Shown here one piece after another: positions 46,541 through 56,124 of a DNA stretch of 64,000 bases. The notes under the pieces were generated by a model that was given only the letters and a program-made list of their open reading frames with translations, searched no databases and was not told the DNA's origin. The translations under genes were made by a program, and so were the position numbers. Source of the DNA: Winogradskyella arenosi (GTDB taxonomy: Bacteria > Bacteroidota > Bacteroidia > Flavobacteriales > Flavobacteriaceae); the NCBI RefSeq assembly GCF_003337305.1, contig NZ_QPJO01000002.1, forward strand, positions 496,001-560,000, given 5' to 3'. Each line of letters starts with the position of its first letter. The first letter of the stretch is position 1.

Positions 46541-46590
46541 TGCGTTTTAGGGGCTTAATCTTCAAAGGCAAATATTCACGATTTATCATT

Positions 46591-46637
46591 ATCACTAGAT
46601 TCAGTGATAAAAAGCGTCACGTTCCGCTCTAATTTTG
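46591..46637 (+). promoter_or_regulatory. Regulon promoter 7
   Basis: Element ATCACTAGATTCAGTGAT at 46591-46608 (arms ATCACT/AGTGAT perfect, extended by TT/AA outside), 21 bp, consensus -7 TAATTTTG at 46630-46637, 26 bp before the start codon. Confidence 0.8.
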
Positions 46638-46663
46638 TCATGTAAAATAAAACAAACAATATT

Positions 46664-47311
46664 ATGGGATTAGCAATTACGAGCGGCATTTTAGCGGACT
46701 TTACAGAAAACGAACCGGAAGGGTATCAAGCTTATAAAGTGATTTTTGAAAATATCAATAGCATCTTAGTCAAAAATAATATAGAGCCACACCAAGAATC
46801 AGAAACTTTAGATAGAGCCCCTTTACATTCAGGAGGATTTCCTTATGTATTTTTGCATTTTTTAAGACGTTTTGCGGCGCACGCTTGGGACAATAGAGAT
46901 AATGAAAATTGGGACTGGACGCCAACACCATTTCCTATGGATGATGAACCTGGACAAGATCCTATTTTAGAGGAGCATTATTCGTATATGTCTAGTCATC
47001 TTTTAACTCATTCCGATTCTGAAGGGTTTTATCTTCCTGTAGAATTACCTGAGGTTCTTTTTGATAATGACGAGAACCCTGTTCCTGGGGCGATGATTGG
47101 ATCATCTTATGATTTGTTGAGAGAATTAAAAAGCTTAACTAAGTACTTAGATATTCAGTTGAATGAAGACGATATCATCTCTAATTTAGCAGAAATCAAT
47201 CAAAAAATACAAGATAAAGGCGATTTTTGGGTAGAAACCTTGGTTTGTGCTACACTTTTAGATGCTGCTAAATTTAGCCTTATCAACAAAACAGCCATCT
47301 TATTTCACTAA
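46664..47311 (+). CDS. Unknown cytoplasmic protein
   Basis: 215 residues, not recognised. It begins MGLAITSGILADF and has HSGGFPYVFLHFLRRFAAHAWDN, an acidic middle with two Trp (NWDWTPTPFPMDDEPGQD), and LLTHSDSEGFYLPVELPEVLF. The shape suggests a soluble alpha/beta domain; the closing segment DFWVETLVCATLLDAAKFSL is helical. It is the first gene behind regulon promoter 7, with the propeller gene 53 bp downstream. Confidence 0.6.
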   Translation: MGLAITSGILADFTENEPEGYQAYKVIFENINSILVKNNIEPHQESETLDRAPLHSGGFPYVFLHFLRRFAAHAWDNRDNENWDWTPTPFPMDDEPGQDPILEEHYSYMSSHLLTHSDSEGFYLPVELPEVLFDNDENPVPGAMIGSSYDLLRELKSLTKYLDIQLNEDDIISNLAEINQKIQDKGDFWVETLVCATLLDAAKFSLINKTAILFH

Positions 47312-47364
47312 GCCCACTATTAGAATAAAGCTACATTAGTTTCACTATTTCAACATCATAACAC

Positions 47365-48621
47365 ATGGAAACAACAAATAAAGATATACAACAGATTAAA
47401 GACGAATGGAATCAACAGGGACGTAAATATGCTTCTGATGTTAATGCCATGGTTGAATTTGGTGAAACTAAAGGTTGGGAAAACTGGAAAGGCGAAGAAC
47501 CAAAGGATGATAGAGGGAATTTAGCAGAAGCGGTTTTGCAAGTGTTAAAAGCGGCCAATGAGAATAATACAGTGACTCAATTTAGAGCGGATTTTCCGCC
47601 TGCGCACACGCCTTTAATTGAGCTAATGAAAGAAAAAGGGCAAAGTATTATGCAGTTACAATTTATAGACGCGCAGAAAATTGTATTCGTAACAGGTACA
47701 GCCTATGAGCAAAGACAAGCTTTCATCCTTAATAATAAGGATATTTTAGAGCTTGATGCGTCTATCGCAGCAGTAGGAAAATCGAAACAAAATAATGTGT
47801 TTGCCATAGCAGCAAATAACAGCATTAGTACCACCCAGGGCTGGGAAGGCCCTATTATTGCAACCTTTCCCCTTGATAAAGCTAAGGATATTGGAATTAC
47901 AGAATTAATTCCTTTTAACGACGGACTTAAAGTGCTATTGGTGTCCTCAGATGGCATTTATATTATATCTAACACTGATGAAACTATGATTCATCCATTA
48001 CCAGATCCTGAAGATGATGAGTGGGAACCTTATATGGATATGGAAAACGCAACGCTTTCTAACGACAATAAATACATTGTGGTGGGCGACCAAGCTTATG
48101 ACCATAGAGTTTTAGATAGTGATGGTAATGAAATTACAGAAATAGGAACACAATCTGCTTATCCAGATTTCTGTATGTTCTCTAAAGACGATAAACAGTT
48201 AATCACCAATTCGTGTCACTTTTATAACGGGATCACTATTGGCGTTGCGACGTCCGATTTTCAAAATATTAATATTCCGGCTTATGAAGGTGGTGAAGAT
48301 TGTATCACTATTGAAGATGGAATGCGAGTTTACTGTGGTGTTTCAACTTCAGAATTCTATATTTTAGGAGACGCTTTTGGTTATATAAAAGCTGTTGATA
48401 CTAAAGGAAATTCTATTTGGCGACACTTTTTAGGATCTACAATTACAGGCCTTACTATTTCTGACGACGAAAAAACCTTGTGGGTTGGAGCGGCATCAGG
48501 CATGCTTCATAAATTACAATTAAATCAAGGGGTAAGAGATGACCACACCATTGGTACCGCTAATCATTACGAAGACTTCCGCATGGTTTTCTGGAAAGAC
48601 GAGCCGATTTTAACCTGGTAA
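47365..48621 (+). CDS. Beta-propeller-like protein, cytoplasmic
   Basis: 418 residues without a signal peptide. The first ~95 residues are helical (VMAEFGETKGWENWK-like); then follow repeated blades with alternating strands (LQFIDAQKIVFVTG, NDGLKVLLVSSDGIYIIS, ATLSNDNKYIVVGDQAYDHRVLD, ITGLTISDDEKTLWVGAASGMLHKLQL). This resembles WD40/PQQ-like propellers. It is probably cotranscribed with the preceding gene. The function is unknown. Confidence 0.68.
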   Translation: METTNKDIQQIKDEWNQQGRKYASDVNAMVEFGETKGWENWKGEEPKDDRGNLAEAVLQVLKAANENNTVTQFRADFPPAHTPLIELMKEKGQSIMQLQFIDAQKIVFVTGTAYEQRQAFILNNKDILELDASIAAVGKSKQNNVFAIAANNSISTTQGWEGPIIATFPLDKAKDIGITELIPFNDGLKVLLVSSDGIYIISNTDETMIHPLPDPEDDEWEPYMDMENATLSNDNKYIVVGDQAYDHRVLDSDGNEITEIGTQSAYPDFCMFSKDDKQLITNSCHFYNGITIGVATSDFQNINIPAYEGGEDCITIEDGMRVYCGVSTSEFYILGDAFGYIKAVDTKGNSIWRHFLGSTITGLTISDDEKTLWVGAASGMLHKLQLNQGVRDDHTIGTANHYEDFRMVFWKDEPILTW

Positions 48622-48772
48622 TTTAAGCTAAAGCTTCAACTTTAAGGAGCGCAAAACGGATAAATCTTACACATAAAATACTATTCAGCTTGCTCTAAAA
48701 AAGAGTAGGCTAGGGGAGCGCTAGCTCTAAATTTACCTGAAATAAATTATCATTTAAGTAAAACCAATTACC

Positions 48773-49909
48773 ATGAAACATCAATTATACGTCTTCGTTC
48801 TTTTATGCTTTACTTTATCATCATGCAGCCAGAAAACTTACACACGCTTATTACGAGAGCAAACGGTAACGACTTCTGAAGAGACCCCTTATTTTTTGCC
48901 TAAACATGTCTTAAAATTAGAGTTGACCTATACGTTAAACGAGCCTAGAGTGCTAAAAAATGGTATAGACCTCGCCTTGACTTCAAGTTCTACTAAAATT
49001 ACTATCGAAGATCCTATCATAGTCACTCCAATTTTAGTAGCGGATACCTCAAAGACATTTATAGCTTCAGGTAAGGCTTTACCTGAATCTGTTTTTTTTA
49101 ATCCAGATGAAAAGACTAACGGTCAAGAAAAAATATTACGAATTCCTTCAACAAAAATGAAAGCTTATAACGGATTGCCTTCAGCCTCTTTAACGGATTC
49201 TAGTATTGAGGTAGAAGCGTATTCTGCGGTATTGGAACTGATGGAGAATATTGATAAAATCAGCAATAAAGATGAAGCCGATATGGCCTTAAAACTAATT
49301 TCTTTTTACAAGAGTCAGTTTACATTGCTCAATGAAAATTTTAAACCTTACTTAAAAAAATCAAAACTAAAATACACGGTTATTATAGATCCTACAGCAC
49401 TTTATTCTGAAGAAGGACGTTGGTCTAATATTGCAGGGAACAAAATGTACCATACCATTTTTCCAAAGCATATTTTTAAGGGGAAAGGAAATTTAAGTGA
49501 GCAATTAACTTTTGAGTTTTCACAGCCAGAGCCTTCGGAAAGGCCACAATTTATAAATGAGCAGCCTATAGAAGGAATTGTTTATCGTACGCCGGCTGAG
49601 GCCAATTTTAAATTTGCTGTTGAAACGGTATTTGAAGAATTTCGAGACCTTGAATTGGCACAATTTGGAGCCTCTAAAACCATTTCCATAAAAGCCTTAG
49701 AAAAAGGAGAAGACATGCCAGTGGTGTTATTTAAATCTGAAGATGTAGAAAAAAACAGAAATTTTGAGACAAAGGTTGAAGCCCTAGATTTTGATTCGGC
49801 AAAAATTATGGAGATCTCTCAGGAAGAAATTAAACGTGAATATGAAGAGAAACTAAAATTTATCGGTTTACTTATTAAAAAGGTACAAGCCCGTAAAGCC
49901 GAATTGTAA
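48773..49909 (+). CDS. Lipoprotein, possibly DUF4831-like
   Basis: 378 residues with lipobox LSSC (Cys about 18). Mature chain: an N-terminal beta region (LPKHVLKLELTYTLNEPRVLKNG), then a helical segment (ELMENIDKISNKDEADMALKLISFYKSQF), GIVYRTPAEANF near 280 and a charged helix at the end. The RTP and PKHVLKLEL features remind me of DUF4831, but the match is weak. It has its own promoter region without the regulon element. Confidence 0.5.
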   Translation: MKHQLYVFVLLCFTLSSCSQKTYTRLLREQTVTTSEETPYFLPKHVLKLELTYTLNEPRVLKNGIDLALTSSSTKITIEDPIIVTPILVADTSKTFIASGKALPESVFFNPDEKTNGQEKILRIPSTKMKAYNGLPSASLTDSSIEVEAYSAVLELMENIDKISNKDEADMALKLISFYKSQFTLLNENFKPYLKKSKLKYTVIIDPTALYSEEGRWSNIAGNKMYHTIFPKHIFKGKGNLSEQLTFEFSQPEPSERPQFINEQPIEGIVYRTPAEANFKFAVETVFEEFRDLELAQFGASKTISIKALEKGEDMPVVLFKSEDVEKNRNFETKVEALDFDSAKIMEISQEEIKREYEEKLKFIGLLIKKVQARKAEL

Positions 49910-49926
49910 GATGTAGAGATTTTAAT

Positions 49927-49973
49927 ATCACTGAAAACCGTTACCTAAAAACCTAAGCAAAACAGCATATTTG
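49927..49973 (+). promoter_or_regulatory. Regulon promoter 8
   Basis: Element ATCACTGAAAACCGTTAC at 49927-49944 (left half intact), 21 bp, CATATTTG at 49966-49973, 27 bp before the start codon. It heads the long plus-strand gene string 50001-57905. Confidence 0.68.
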
Positions 49974-50000
49974 TAATGTATCAAAATTAAAAAACAACGT

Positions 50001-50750
50001 ATGGACAAAGCTAAATTTGAAGAGATAGTTAAAATTGAAAAATACGATTTATATAAAAAAGAAGCATATTTAAGATCCGTAATGTTACCCTCTATTAAAA
50101 TAGTAGGAGAAAATCGCAGTAAAGAAAATGTAGGTTTAAGTAAACAAGGAGGCTATCCAGAAGTGCCTGAAGATTTTGAATGGCCTAAACACGAGTTTGG
50201 TGATTATCGTTTTGCATTACAAATTAATTTAAGTGAAATTAAATTTGAAACGCCACTACCAAAAACAGGAATGTTAAGTTTTTTTATCGCTAATGATGAT
50301 GATAAAAATGTATTTTTTGGAGCAAAAGATTATGCAAAAGTCTATCATTTTGAAGAAGGTACTCCCTTAAAAACCTATATAAATCCTAATTTAGATTACT
50401 TCTATGTAGATCATTGTATACGAATTGATTTGCAAGAGAATGTAGATATACCTTACAGAGAAGAGTTACATAAAGACAAAGGATTAAATAAAAGACAACT
50501 AGATTACGTATGCAGTAAAGTACCAGATATGGTAAGCAAAAAAACATTTAGTTATTTATTTGGATACCCATATTACAACACCTTAGCTTATGATCCGCGT
50601 AAAACAGATGAGTGGACGTCGTTACTTACGTTACGATGGAATAATGTTTTTTCTTGGGACTGGGATATGGATGAGTTTCTAATGTTTTTTATTGAAAAAG
50701 ATAAACTCGCCAAAGGTGACTTCTCTAATATAAGAACCGATTTAGGATAA
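50001..50750 (+). CDS. DUF1963 (YwqG-like) protein
   Basis: 249 residues. SKQGGYPEVPEDFEWP, FALQINLSEI and PLPKTGMLSFFIAND match the start of DUF1963 (KxGGxPxLPxxxxWP ... QINLxE ... LPxxGxLxFF). The C-terminal part has GYPYYNTL and WDWDMDEFLMFFIEKDKL, as in YwqG proteins. These are widespread cytoplasmic proteins of unknown action, frequent in immunity clusters. First gene of the 50-58 kb string; the next gene is 10 bp away. Confidence 0.8.
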   Translation: MDKAKFEEIVKIEKYDLYKKEAYLRSVMLPSIKIVGENRSKENVGLSKQGGYPEVPEDFEWPKHEFGDYRFALQINLSEIKFETPLPKTGMLSFFIANDDDKNVFFGAKDYAKVYHFEEGTPLKTYINPNLDYFYVDHCIRIDLQENVDIPYREELHKDKGLNKRQLDYVCSKVPDMVSKKTFSYLFGYPYYNTLAYDPRKTDEWTSLLTLRWNNVFSWDWDMDEFLMFFIEKDKLAKGDFSNIRTDLG

Positions 50751-50760
50751 CATTATAAGT

Positions 50761-51186
50761 ATGAAAATAACCAAAGATAGGCTTAAAAAAGATCCACGGA
50801 GTGAAGATTGTTATAGAACAACAATTGAATCAGATCAGCAAAAAATTGATATCAGCCTTAATTTAGAAGACATTAGTTTAGAGGAAATGATTGCTTTAGG
50901 AAATTTATTTTTTGAAGATTTTGAAGATAAAAAGAACAAAGCCACAGATGAAATCGTAAGTGCGTTTCACAAAAATTATAATGAAAATTGGGCCGATGAA
51001 GAGAATGGCTATCCTGTATTAAATGCGGAAGAATTCAGACAAAAATTAACAATAACAGCCATTCATTTTTATGCCAAAGACTTGATAGACGTGATTTATC
51101 AAGAAGATGGAATGTTTGGGAATCATTATTTAATCGCACAATCTTATGACGGTGAAAATTTTGACGATGCCACAATGTTTGGATAA
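50761..51186 (+). CDS. Small acidic protein, DUF2262/DUF2004-like
   Basis: 141 residues: N-terminal beta region, a middle helix, then LTITAIHFYAKDLIDVIYQEDGMFGNHYLIAQSYDGENFDDATMFG. The FGNH...DGENFDDATMFG ending resembles proteins of the DUF2262/DUF2004/DUF6985 group, which occur in toxin-immunity regions. It is tightly placed between two DUF1963 genes (10 and 11 bp gaps). Family identity is uncertain. Confidence 0.55.
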   Translation: MKITKDRLKKDPRSEDCYRTTIESDQQKIDISLNLEDISLEEMIALGNLFFEDFEDKKNKATDEIVSAFHKNYNENWADEENGYPVLNAEEFRQKLTITAIHFYAKDLIDVIYQEDGMFGNHYLIAQSYDGENFDDATMFG

Positions 51187-51197
51187 AAATTAAAAAA

Positions 51198-51905
51198 ATG
51201 ACTGTAGAAGACCTAAAAAATAAAATATCTAAACCCGTTACTAAATTTACGACCGGTGGTTTTAGACCAAAAAACACTATTGAAGAAAGCTGGATAGGTA
51301 AAGTCTTTGCGTATCACGACGATGAAGAGATTCCGTTAGATAAAAACGGAAATCAAATGTTTCCGTTGGCGCAATTTTACCTACCTAATTTGCCTTACGT
51401 TCATCCAAGTCTTAAGCATACAAAACTCATCACTGTTTTTGTTTCCGCAGAATGGCCAGAGTGTTTTGAAGAAATGGGAGACCATTGGCTCCTTAGAGAA
51501 TATGACAGTCTAGACCGTATCAAAATTAAAAATTTAGAAACTCCTAATGCGGTTATAAAACCTTTTCCGCTACAAGCAGAATTAGACAACAATGATTTTC
51601 CGTTATGGGACGGTGGCGGTTTATCTCTAGAAGATGAAGATGAAGTTTTAAAACTAGAAAACGAAGGCATTATTGAGGATTATTTTGATATCACCGACCA
51701 CATCTACGATCATAAAATAGGCGGTTATCCTTCTTTTTGTCAATCCGGAATTGGTGATGCAGAGGGCTTTGGTGAAGGTTTTCAGTTTGTGTTTCAAATT
51801 GTATCAGATTATAAAGCAAATTTAAACGTGGTAGATGGTGGTAGCTTAATGTTCGCCAAAAACAACAATACCAACCAATGGAGTTTGTATTACGATTTTT
51901 ATTGA
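51198..51905 (+). CDS. DUF1963-like protein (second copy, diverged)
   Basis: 235 residues. The C-terminal HKIGGYPSFCQSGIG ... GFQFVFQIVSDYKANLNVVDGGSLMFAKN is a YwqG-type GGxPxxxQ...fxFQIxSD...DGG core; the N-terminal 120 residues are unlike the neighbour at 50001. It is 11 bp after the preceding gene. It is followed by 102 bp without a regulon element before the SLOG gene. Confidence 0.72.
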   Translation: MTVEDLKNKISKPVTKFTTGGFRPKNTIEESWIGKVFAYHDDEEIPLDKNGNQMFPLAQFYLPNLPYVHPSLKHTKLITVFVSAEWPECFEEMGDHWLLREYDSLDRIKIKNLETPNAVIKPFPLQAELDNNDFPLWDGGGLSLEDEDEVLKLENEGIIEDYFDITDHIYDHKIGGYPSFCQSGIGDAEGFGEGFQFVFQIVSDYKANLNVVDGGSLMFAKNNNTNQWSLYYDFY

Positions 51906-52007
51906 AAGAATCAATTATACATTGACTGATACAAATATTAATGAATAGAATCAAATTTAGAGTTATCTGTTCTATTCAAATAAAATCTCATTTTCAATTA
52001 GCTAACT

Positions 52008-52355
52008 ATGAAAATAATAATAGCTGGTGGAAGAAGCTTTAAAGATTACGAAAAGCTTCACCAGGTATGTACTAAAATACTATCACAACAAAATAAAATT
52101 GAAATTGTAAGCGGAACAGCAAATGGAGCAGATAAATTGGGCGAAAAATTTGCAACGGATAATGGATTTCCTATAAAAAAATTCCCTGCTAATTGGGATA
52201 AATTTGGAAAAAGTGCTGGTTACAGAAGAAATGCTGAAATGGCTGAATATGCTGATGCTTTAATTGCTTTTTGGGATAAAAAAAGTAGAGGCACGCTACA
52301 TATGATAAATTTGGCGAAGCGTGCCAATTTAAAAATACGAATTATCTATTACTAG
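52008..52355 (+). CDS. YspA-type SLOG family protein (DUF2493)
   Basis: 115 residues. A Rossmann-like SLOG domain: MKIIIAGGRSFKDYEKL, IVSGTANGADKLGEKFA (the SGxAxGAD nucleotide loop), PANWDKFGKSAGYRRNAEMAEYADALIAFWD. SLOG proteins bind or process NAD- or ADP-ribose-derived nucleotides in stress and defence systems. It would be a good candidate signal-molecule protein of this locus. It is preceded by its own AT-rich promoter region. Confidence 0.85.
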   Translation: MKIIIAGGRSFKDYEKLHQVCTKILSQQNKIEIVSGTANGADKLGEKFATDNGFPIKKFPANWDKFGKSAGYRRNAEMAEYADALIAFWDKKSRGTLHMINLAKRANLKIRIIYY

Positions 52356-52404
52356 TTATCAATGACAGTTTTATAAATAAAATGTAAACTATTAAATCCA
52401 AAAA

Positions 52405-52926
52405 ATGGAAAACAAAAAAATAGAACAAGCCTACCAAAATACATTTTCAGGTTTAACAATGTACTATAGAGATTGTGAACTTTCAGAGGATTTAGTAACG
52501 CGCTATAAAGTAGATCAAATTATACAAGAACGTGGTTTTACAGATATCTCTAATCAAGCAGAAGGTTTAGCTAAAAATGTACGCTTTGCTATCGCCTCTA
52601 ATTCGGCTTCTAACTTAGGAGAAATAAATCCGGATGTAGCAAAATATGGTTTTCATTTAATTCCTTCTGGAGCTTATTTTAAAGTTTTAGATATTTATAA
52701 AATTGAGCATAAAACACAGATTATGCTAATGCATTTTAATGAAGCCTATTTAGAAATTTTCAACAGTACTAAATCTAACATTGAAGATAAAATAGTACTT
52801 GTGGGCAGAAAAAGTCTAGATACCAAAATAGTAATGCAACCTCATTCTATTTTAAATAACGAAGAATGGACAGCACGAACAGCAGATCCTATAGGAATGT
52901 CTAAAACAGGGACATTCTTTCTTTAA
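52405..52926 (+). CDS. Unknown protein
   Basis: 173 residues, cytoplasmic, not recognised. Helical N-terminus (KKIEQAYQNTFSGLTMYYRDCELSEDLVTRYKVDQII), a middle GEINPDVAKYGFHLIPSGAYFKVLDIYKI with beta strands, and a terminal WTARTADPIGMSKTGTFFL. It is 49 bp after the SLOG gene and 32 bp before the DUF2314 gene. Confidence 0.58.
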   Translation: MENKKIEQAYQNTFSGLTMYYRDCELSEDLVTRYKVDQIIQERGFTDISNQAEGLAKNVRFAIASNSASNLGEINPDVAKYGFHLIPSGAYFKVLDIYKIEHKTQIMLMHFNEAYLEIFNSTKSNIEDKIVLVGRKSLDTKIVMQPHSILNNEEWTARTADPIGMSKTGTFFL

Positions 52927-52958
52927 TAAAACAAAAATCATAACTAAAACAATACACA

Positions 52959-53714
52959 ATGAGTCAAGATAATAATATCGTTTTTGCCGAACAAAATCAA
53001 AAAATGAAAGCGGCTTATCGTAAAGCACAAGACACGTTTAACTATTTCTGGAGAGAAATTTATTGGGAAGCAAAGCGTGTGGTTCCTGCGCATAATTTAT
53101 CATTGGTTAAGATTCCTTTTCAACAAATGGCTGAAGGTGATGACCAACCAACTGTAGAACATATGTGGATTAGTGAAATTGCTTTTGATGGGGAATATAT
53201 TACAGGTGTTTTAATGAATTCACCTAACCTATTAACCAATGTTGCAGAAGGCGATACGGTGACTAGAAAAGTTTCTGAAATATCAGATTGGATGCTAGCC
53301 ATAGACCGTAAAACGTATGGCGGTTACACCATTCAGGTCTTACGTTCAGATATGACGGAGGAAGCCAGAAAACAACACGATGACGCTTGGGGATTAGATT
53401 TTGGAGACCCTAACAATATTCTAGTGGCTTATCAGCAGGAAGACAATCAAGAAAACCTGATTGAACACCCAATGAGTAAAGTGATGGAGCAACCGGCTAG
53501 AGATTATTTTGAAACAAATCTAGATGTGGTTAAAGCTGCTGATGAAAATGGAGTTACCAGACTACACACAGAAACTATTGCGGGAAACAAAATCGCTGTA
53601 GAAATTTTATTAGAATTAGGTGCCGATAAAAATGCCAAAACCAATACAGGAAAAACAGCCTTAGATTATGCAACGGCCTTAAATTGGGAGCATATTATTC
53701 CTGTTTTAAAATAA
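52959..53714 (+). CDS. DUF2314 (YegJ-like) protein with ankyrin repeats
   Basis: 251 residues. The DUF2314 domain is at about 25-130: VEHMWISEIAFDGEYITGVLMNSPNLLTNVAEGDTVTRKVSEISDWMLA, with GGYTIQVLRSDM closing it. Two ankyrin-type repeats follow at about 195-251 (NGVTRLHTETIAGNKIAVEILLELGADKNAKTNTGKTALDYATAL). DUF2314 and ankyrin proteins are common in immunity clusters, but the reaction is unknown. Confidence 0.82.
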   Translation: MSQDNNIVFAEQNQKMKAAYRKAQDTFNYFWREIYWEAKRVVPAHNLSLVKIPFQQMAEGDDQPTVEHMWISEIAFDGEYITGVLMNSPNLLTNVAEGDTVTRKVSEISDWMLAIDRKTYGGYTIQVLRSDMTEEARKQHDDAWGLDFGDPNNILVAYQQEDNQENLIEHPMSKVMEQPARDYFETNLDVVKAADENGVTRLHTETIAGNKIAVEILLELGADKNAKTNTGKTALDYATALNWEHIIPVLK

Positions 53715-53800
53715 TATTATAAACATTCTTTTAAGAATTGAACGTACATTTATTTCATAAATTTTGATATTCTAGAATTTATAAAAGAAAAAACCATAGA

Positions 53801-54406
53801 ATGAATAACATCGCAGACAGATACATTTCAGAACTTAAAAAGGCCTATTATAAGGCTAAAGGCAAAGCTATTTGGGATCATTTTGAAAACATAAAACACG
53901 GTGCATCTCAAGACGATATAAATGAACTTAAAGCCGATTGTCCTGCGGTTCCTGAGGCATTAATTGATTTATTGCAGTATGTAGATGGTACGTATTGGAG
54001 AACGTATGGTGATGAAGACATTGCGTTGACCTTATTGGGTTCTGATTTATCTAAATGTGACTATTACTTATTGTCGTCTCAACAAATCTTAGATAATCAA
54101 GGTGATGCGCCCTATAATTTTCAAGATTATTTAGATGGAGAATATGATGGTGTAGACAGTGATGAAAAAATCTTAGAAAAAGCTGAAGATTTGCATTGGC
54201 TTCATTTTGCAGATTGTACAAATAATGGAGGGACCTCTCAACTTTACATCGATTTTAGTCCTTCAGATAAAGGAAAAATGGGTCAGATTGTGAGGTTTCT
54301 TCACGATCCTAATGGGTTTGAAGTCATTGCAGATAGTTTTGAAGCCTATTTACAAATGCTGATTGCTAATGAATTTTCTTTTATAAGAGAAGGCTATTTA
54401 GAATAG
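53801..54406 (+). CDS. SMI1/KNR4 (SUKH) family protein
   Basis: 201 residues. LKADCPAVPEALIDLLQYVDGTYW, YLLSSQQIL, and WLHFADCTNNGGTSQLYIDFSPSDKGKMGQIVRFLHDPNGFEVIADSFEAYLQML are the conserved blocks of the SMI1/KNR4 fold. It is the second SUKH protein of the region. The preceding 86 bp hold an AT-rich promoter without the regulon element. Confidence 0.85.
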   Translation: MNNIADRYISELKKAYYKAKGKAIWDHFENIKHGASQDDINELKADCPAVPEALIDLLQYVDGTYWRTYGDEDIALTLLGSDLSKCDYYLLSSQQILDNQGDAPYNFQDYLDGEYDGVDSDEKILEKAEDLHWLHFADCTNNGGTSQLYIDFSPSDKGKMGQIVRFLHDPNGFEVIADSFEAYLQMLIANEFSFIREGYLE

Positions 54407-54430
54407 AATAATTTTTAAGTAAGTCATAAA

Positions 54431-54886
54431 ATGAATTTAGAAACCGCTATCACACAAATTAAAAACTTCAACGTCAATGACAATATGGAGGATTATGAAA
54501 TTAGTGAATTCTTTGATGCTATTGGCGATGAATTAGAAGATGTAAATCGTTTTACAGATTCACAAAAGCAACAACTTATTCAAACACTTTTTAATTTCTT
54601 AAAACGTCAAGATTCTGAGTTAGAAGAAGATTTTTCATTTATCCATTTTATAGAAGCTATAGATCAACCAGACTACAATATTTATAATACTGAATTACTG
54701 AATTTCAATACAGAAAATGGAACCATTACCTCTACATTGTTATTGAATAGATTCATCAATGCTTTAGAAGGAGAAGAACATAAAAAATACATCGGTTTAT
54801 TAAAATCGATTTCTGAGAATAAGAATTATACCGATTTAGTGAGAGCTGAAGCATTAAGTTATTATAAACATCAAAGGGAAAAATAA
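54431..54886 (+). CDS. Unknown helical protein
   Basis: 151 residues, all helical, acidic. SFIHFIEAIDQPDYNIYNTELLNF ... STLLLNRFINALEGEEHKKYIGLLKSIS looks like one or two HEAT/armadillo-like units. Its TAA overlaps the ATG of the dioxygenase gene by one base (TAATG), so it is translationally coupled to it and may be a partner. Confidence 0.62.
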   Translation: MNLETAITQIKNFNVNDNMEDYEISEFFDAIGDELEDVNRFTDSQKQQLIQTLFNFLKRQDSELEEDFSFIHFIEAIDQPDYNIYNTELLNFNTENGTITSTLLLNRFINALEGEEHKKYIGLLKSISENKNYTDLVRAEALSYYKHQREK

Positions 54887-56109
54887 TGAATACAGAAAAC
54901 GCTCTCTCAAAAACTAAAAACGTTTTAATTGATTTAAGTACTTCAGAGACTAAATCAGAAGCATTAGATTACTTGTTAGCCAACTTTAACGGATGTGTAG
55001 TAACACATTTTTCTGATATTGAAAACACAGAAAAGTCAATCCGAATTTTTGCTGTTGGAGATATAAGTTTGTTAGATGCAAAAGCGGAAGACATTTTCAT
55101 TATCAAAGAATTTTCTTCTCATTATGAAAACCATTCTACATCAAGTTTTAATGTGATTAGTGAAGGGCAAGTTCCAATTAATTTACACAATGCAGGTGTG
55201 TTTTATCGTCGGTTTTTTGAAGACGATAATTACTTTTCAAAAATAGAAAAAGAACATCAATTTCAAAATTTAACCGAGTCTACAAAACAATCGGTAGCCT
55301 TGCGTAAGGGCATTTATCTATCAGAAGTTACTAAACACGAATCTGCAACAAACAAAGAAGAATTACATTTTAAATTGTTAAGATGTTCTAGTAATTTAAC
55401 CGGTGCCACCGATAATTTTAGAGCGACAGACCAGCATATTGTAAACAGCATTAACAACGCAGTAACTTTTGATTTTGAAATACCTACCGAATTAAACCAC
55501 GTATTGGCTCAGATTTACGAGAATAAAAAGAAAGATAAAGACCATCCTAAAGATGTAAAAGCGAAGATAAAAGCGCATTCCGACAAAACGAAAGATATGC
55601 CTAAAGAAGGTTTAATTGCCTTCTGTACGTTTTACGATCATACTAATTTAGATAAGTTAAGTCGCTCTAAAACGAATAAGTTCGATAGAATTTACGGGAA
55701 GTCTAGCGGTTTATCACGATTACTTTTTAAACTAAAACCCTCTGTAAAAGATGCTACTTTGGTGAAAGAATTTAGCGTCACATTATATCCAAATTCGGTG
55801 TTTGTTATTCCGTTATCGACCAATCGTTTGTACACGCACGAAATTAGACCTTCGGTTTTAGATATCGATTTAATCCCCATTAGAATGGGTTATGTAATGC
55901 GTTGTTCTAATCTAAATGCCGTCTATACCAACAACCAAACCTATATAAAACAAGATGAGGAGTTGATACCATTACAAACAATGGACACGGAAAATTTAGA
56001 AGATTTAAGAAGCTCGTATTACGAAGAAAACAAAACGGTAAAACGCGTTAATTATGGTAAAGTACATTTTAGTATGAATACCGGAGATTATAAAAAACCA
56101 ATTTTGTAA
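54886..56109 (+). CDS. AlkB-like 2OG-Fe(II) dioxygenase 1
   Basis: 407 residues. The catalytic core is in the C-terminal half: HSD (H231, D233) followed by GLIAFCTFYDHT, a distal His in LYTHEI (H318), and Arg in IPIRMGYVMRCSN (R333/R339) for 2-oxoglutarate binding. The N-terminal ~200 residues are extra to the usual ~220-residue AlkB. AlkB-type enzymes repair alkylated DNA/RNA or hydroxylate other substrates. It is coupled to the preceding helical protein, and another dioxygenase follows after 15 bp. Confidence 0.8.
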   Translation: MNTENALSKTKNVLIDLSTSETKSEALDYLLANFNGCVVTHFSDIENTEKSIRIFAVGDISLLDAKAEDIFIIKEFSSHYENHSTSSFNVISEGQVPINLHNAGVFYRRFFEDDNYFSKIEKEHQFQNLTESTKQSVALRKGIYLSEVTKHESATNKEELHFKLLRCSSNLTGATDNFRATDQHIVNSINNAVTFDFEIPTELNHVLAQIYENKKKDKDHPKDVKAKIKAHSDKTKDMPKEGLIAFCTFYDHTNLDKLSRSKTNKFDRIYGKSSGLSRLLFKLKPSVKDATLVKEFSVTLYPNSVFVIPLSTNRLYTHEIRPSVLDIDLIPIRMGYVMRCSNLNAVYTNNQTYIKQDEELIPLQTMDTENLEDLRSSYYEENKTVKRVNYGKVHFSMNTGDYKKPIL

Positions 56110-56124
56110 AGTTACTTTAAGCGT

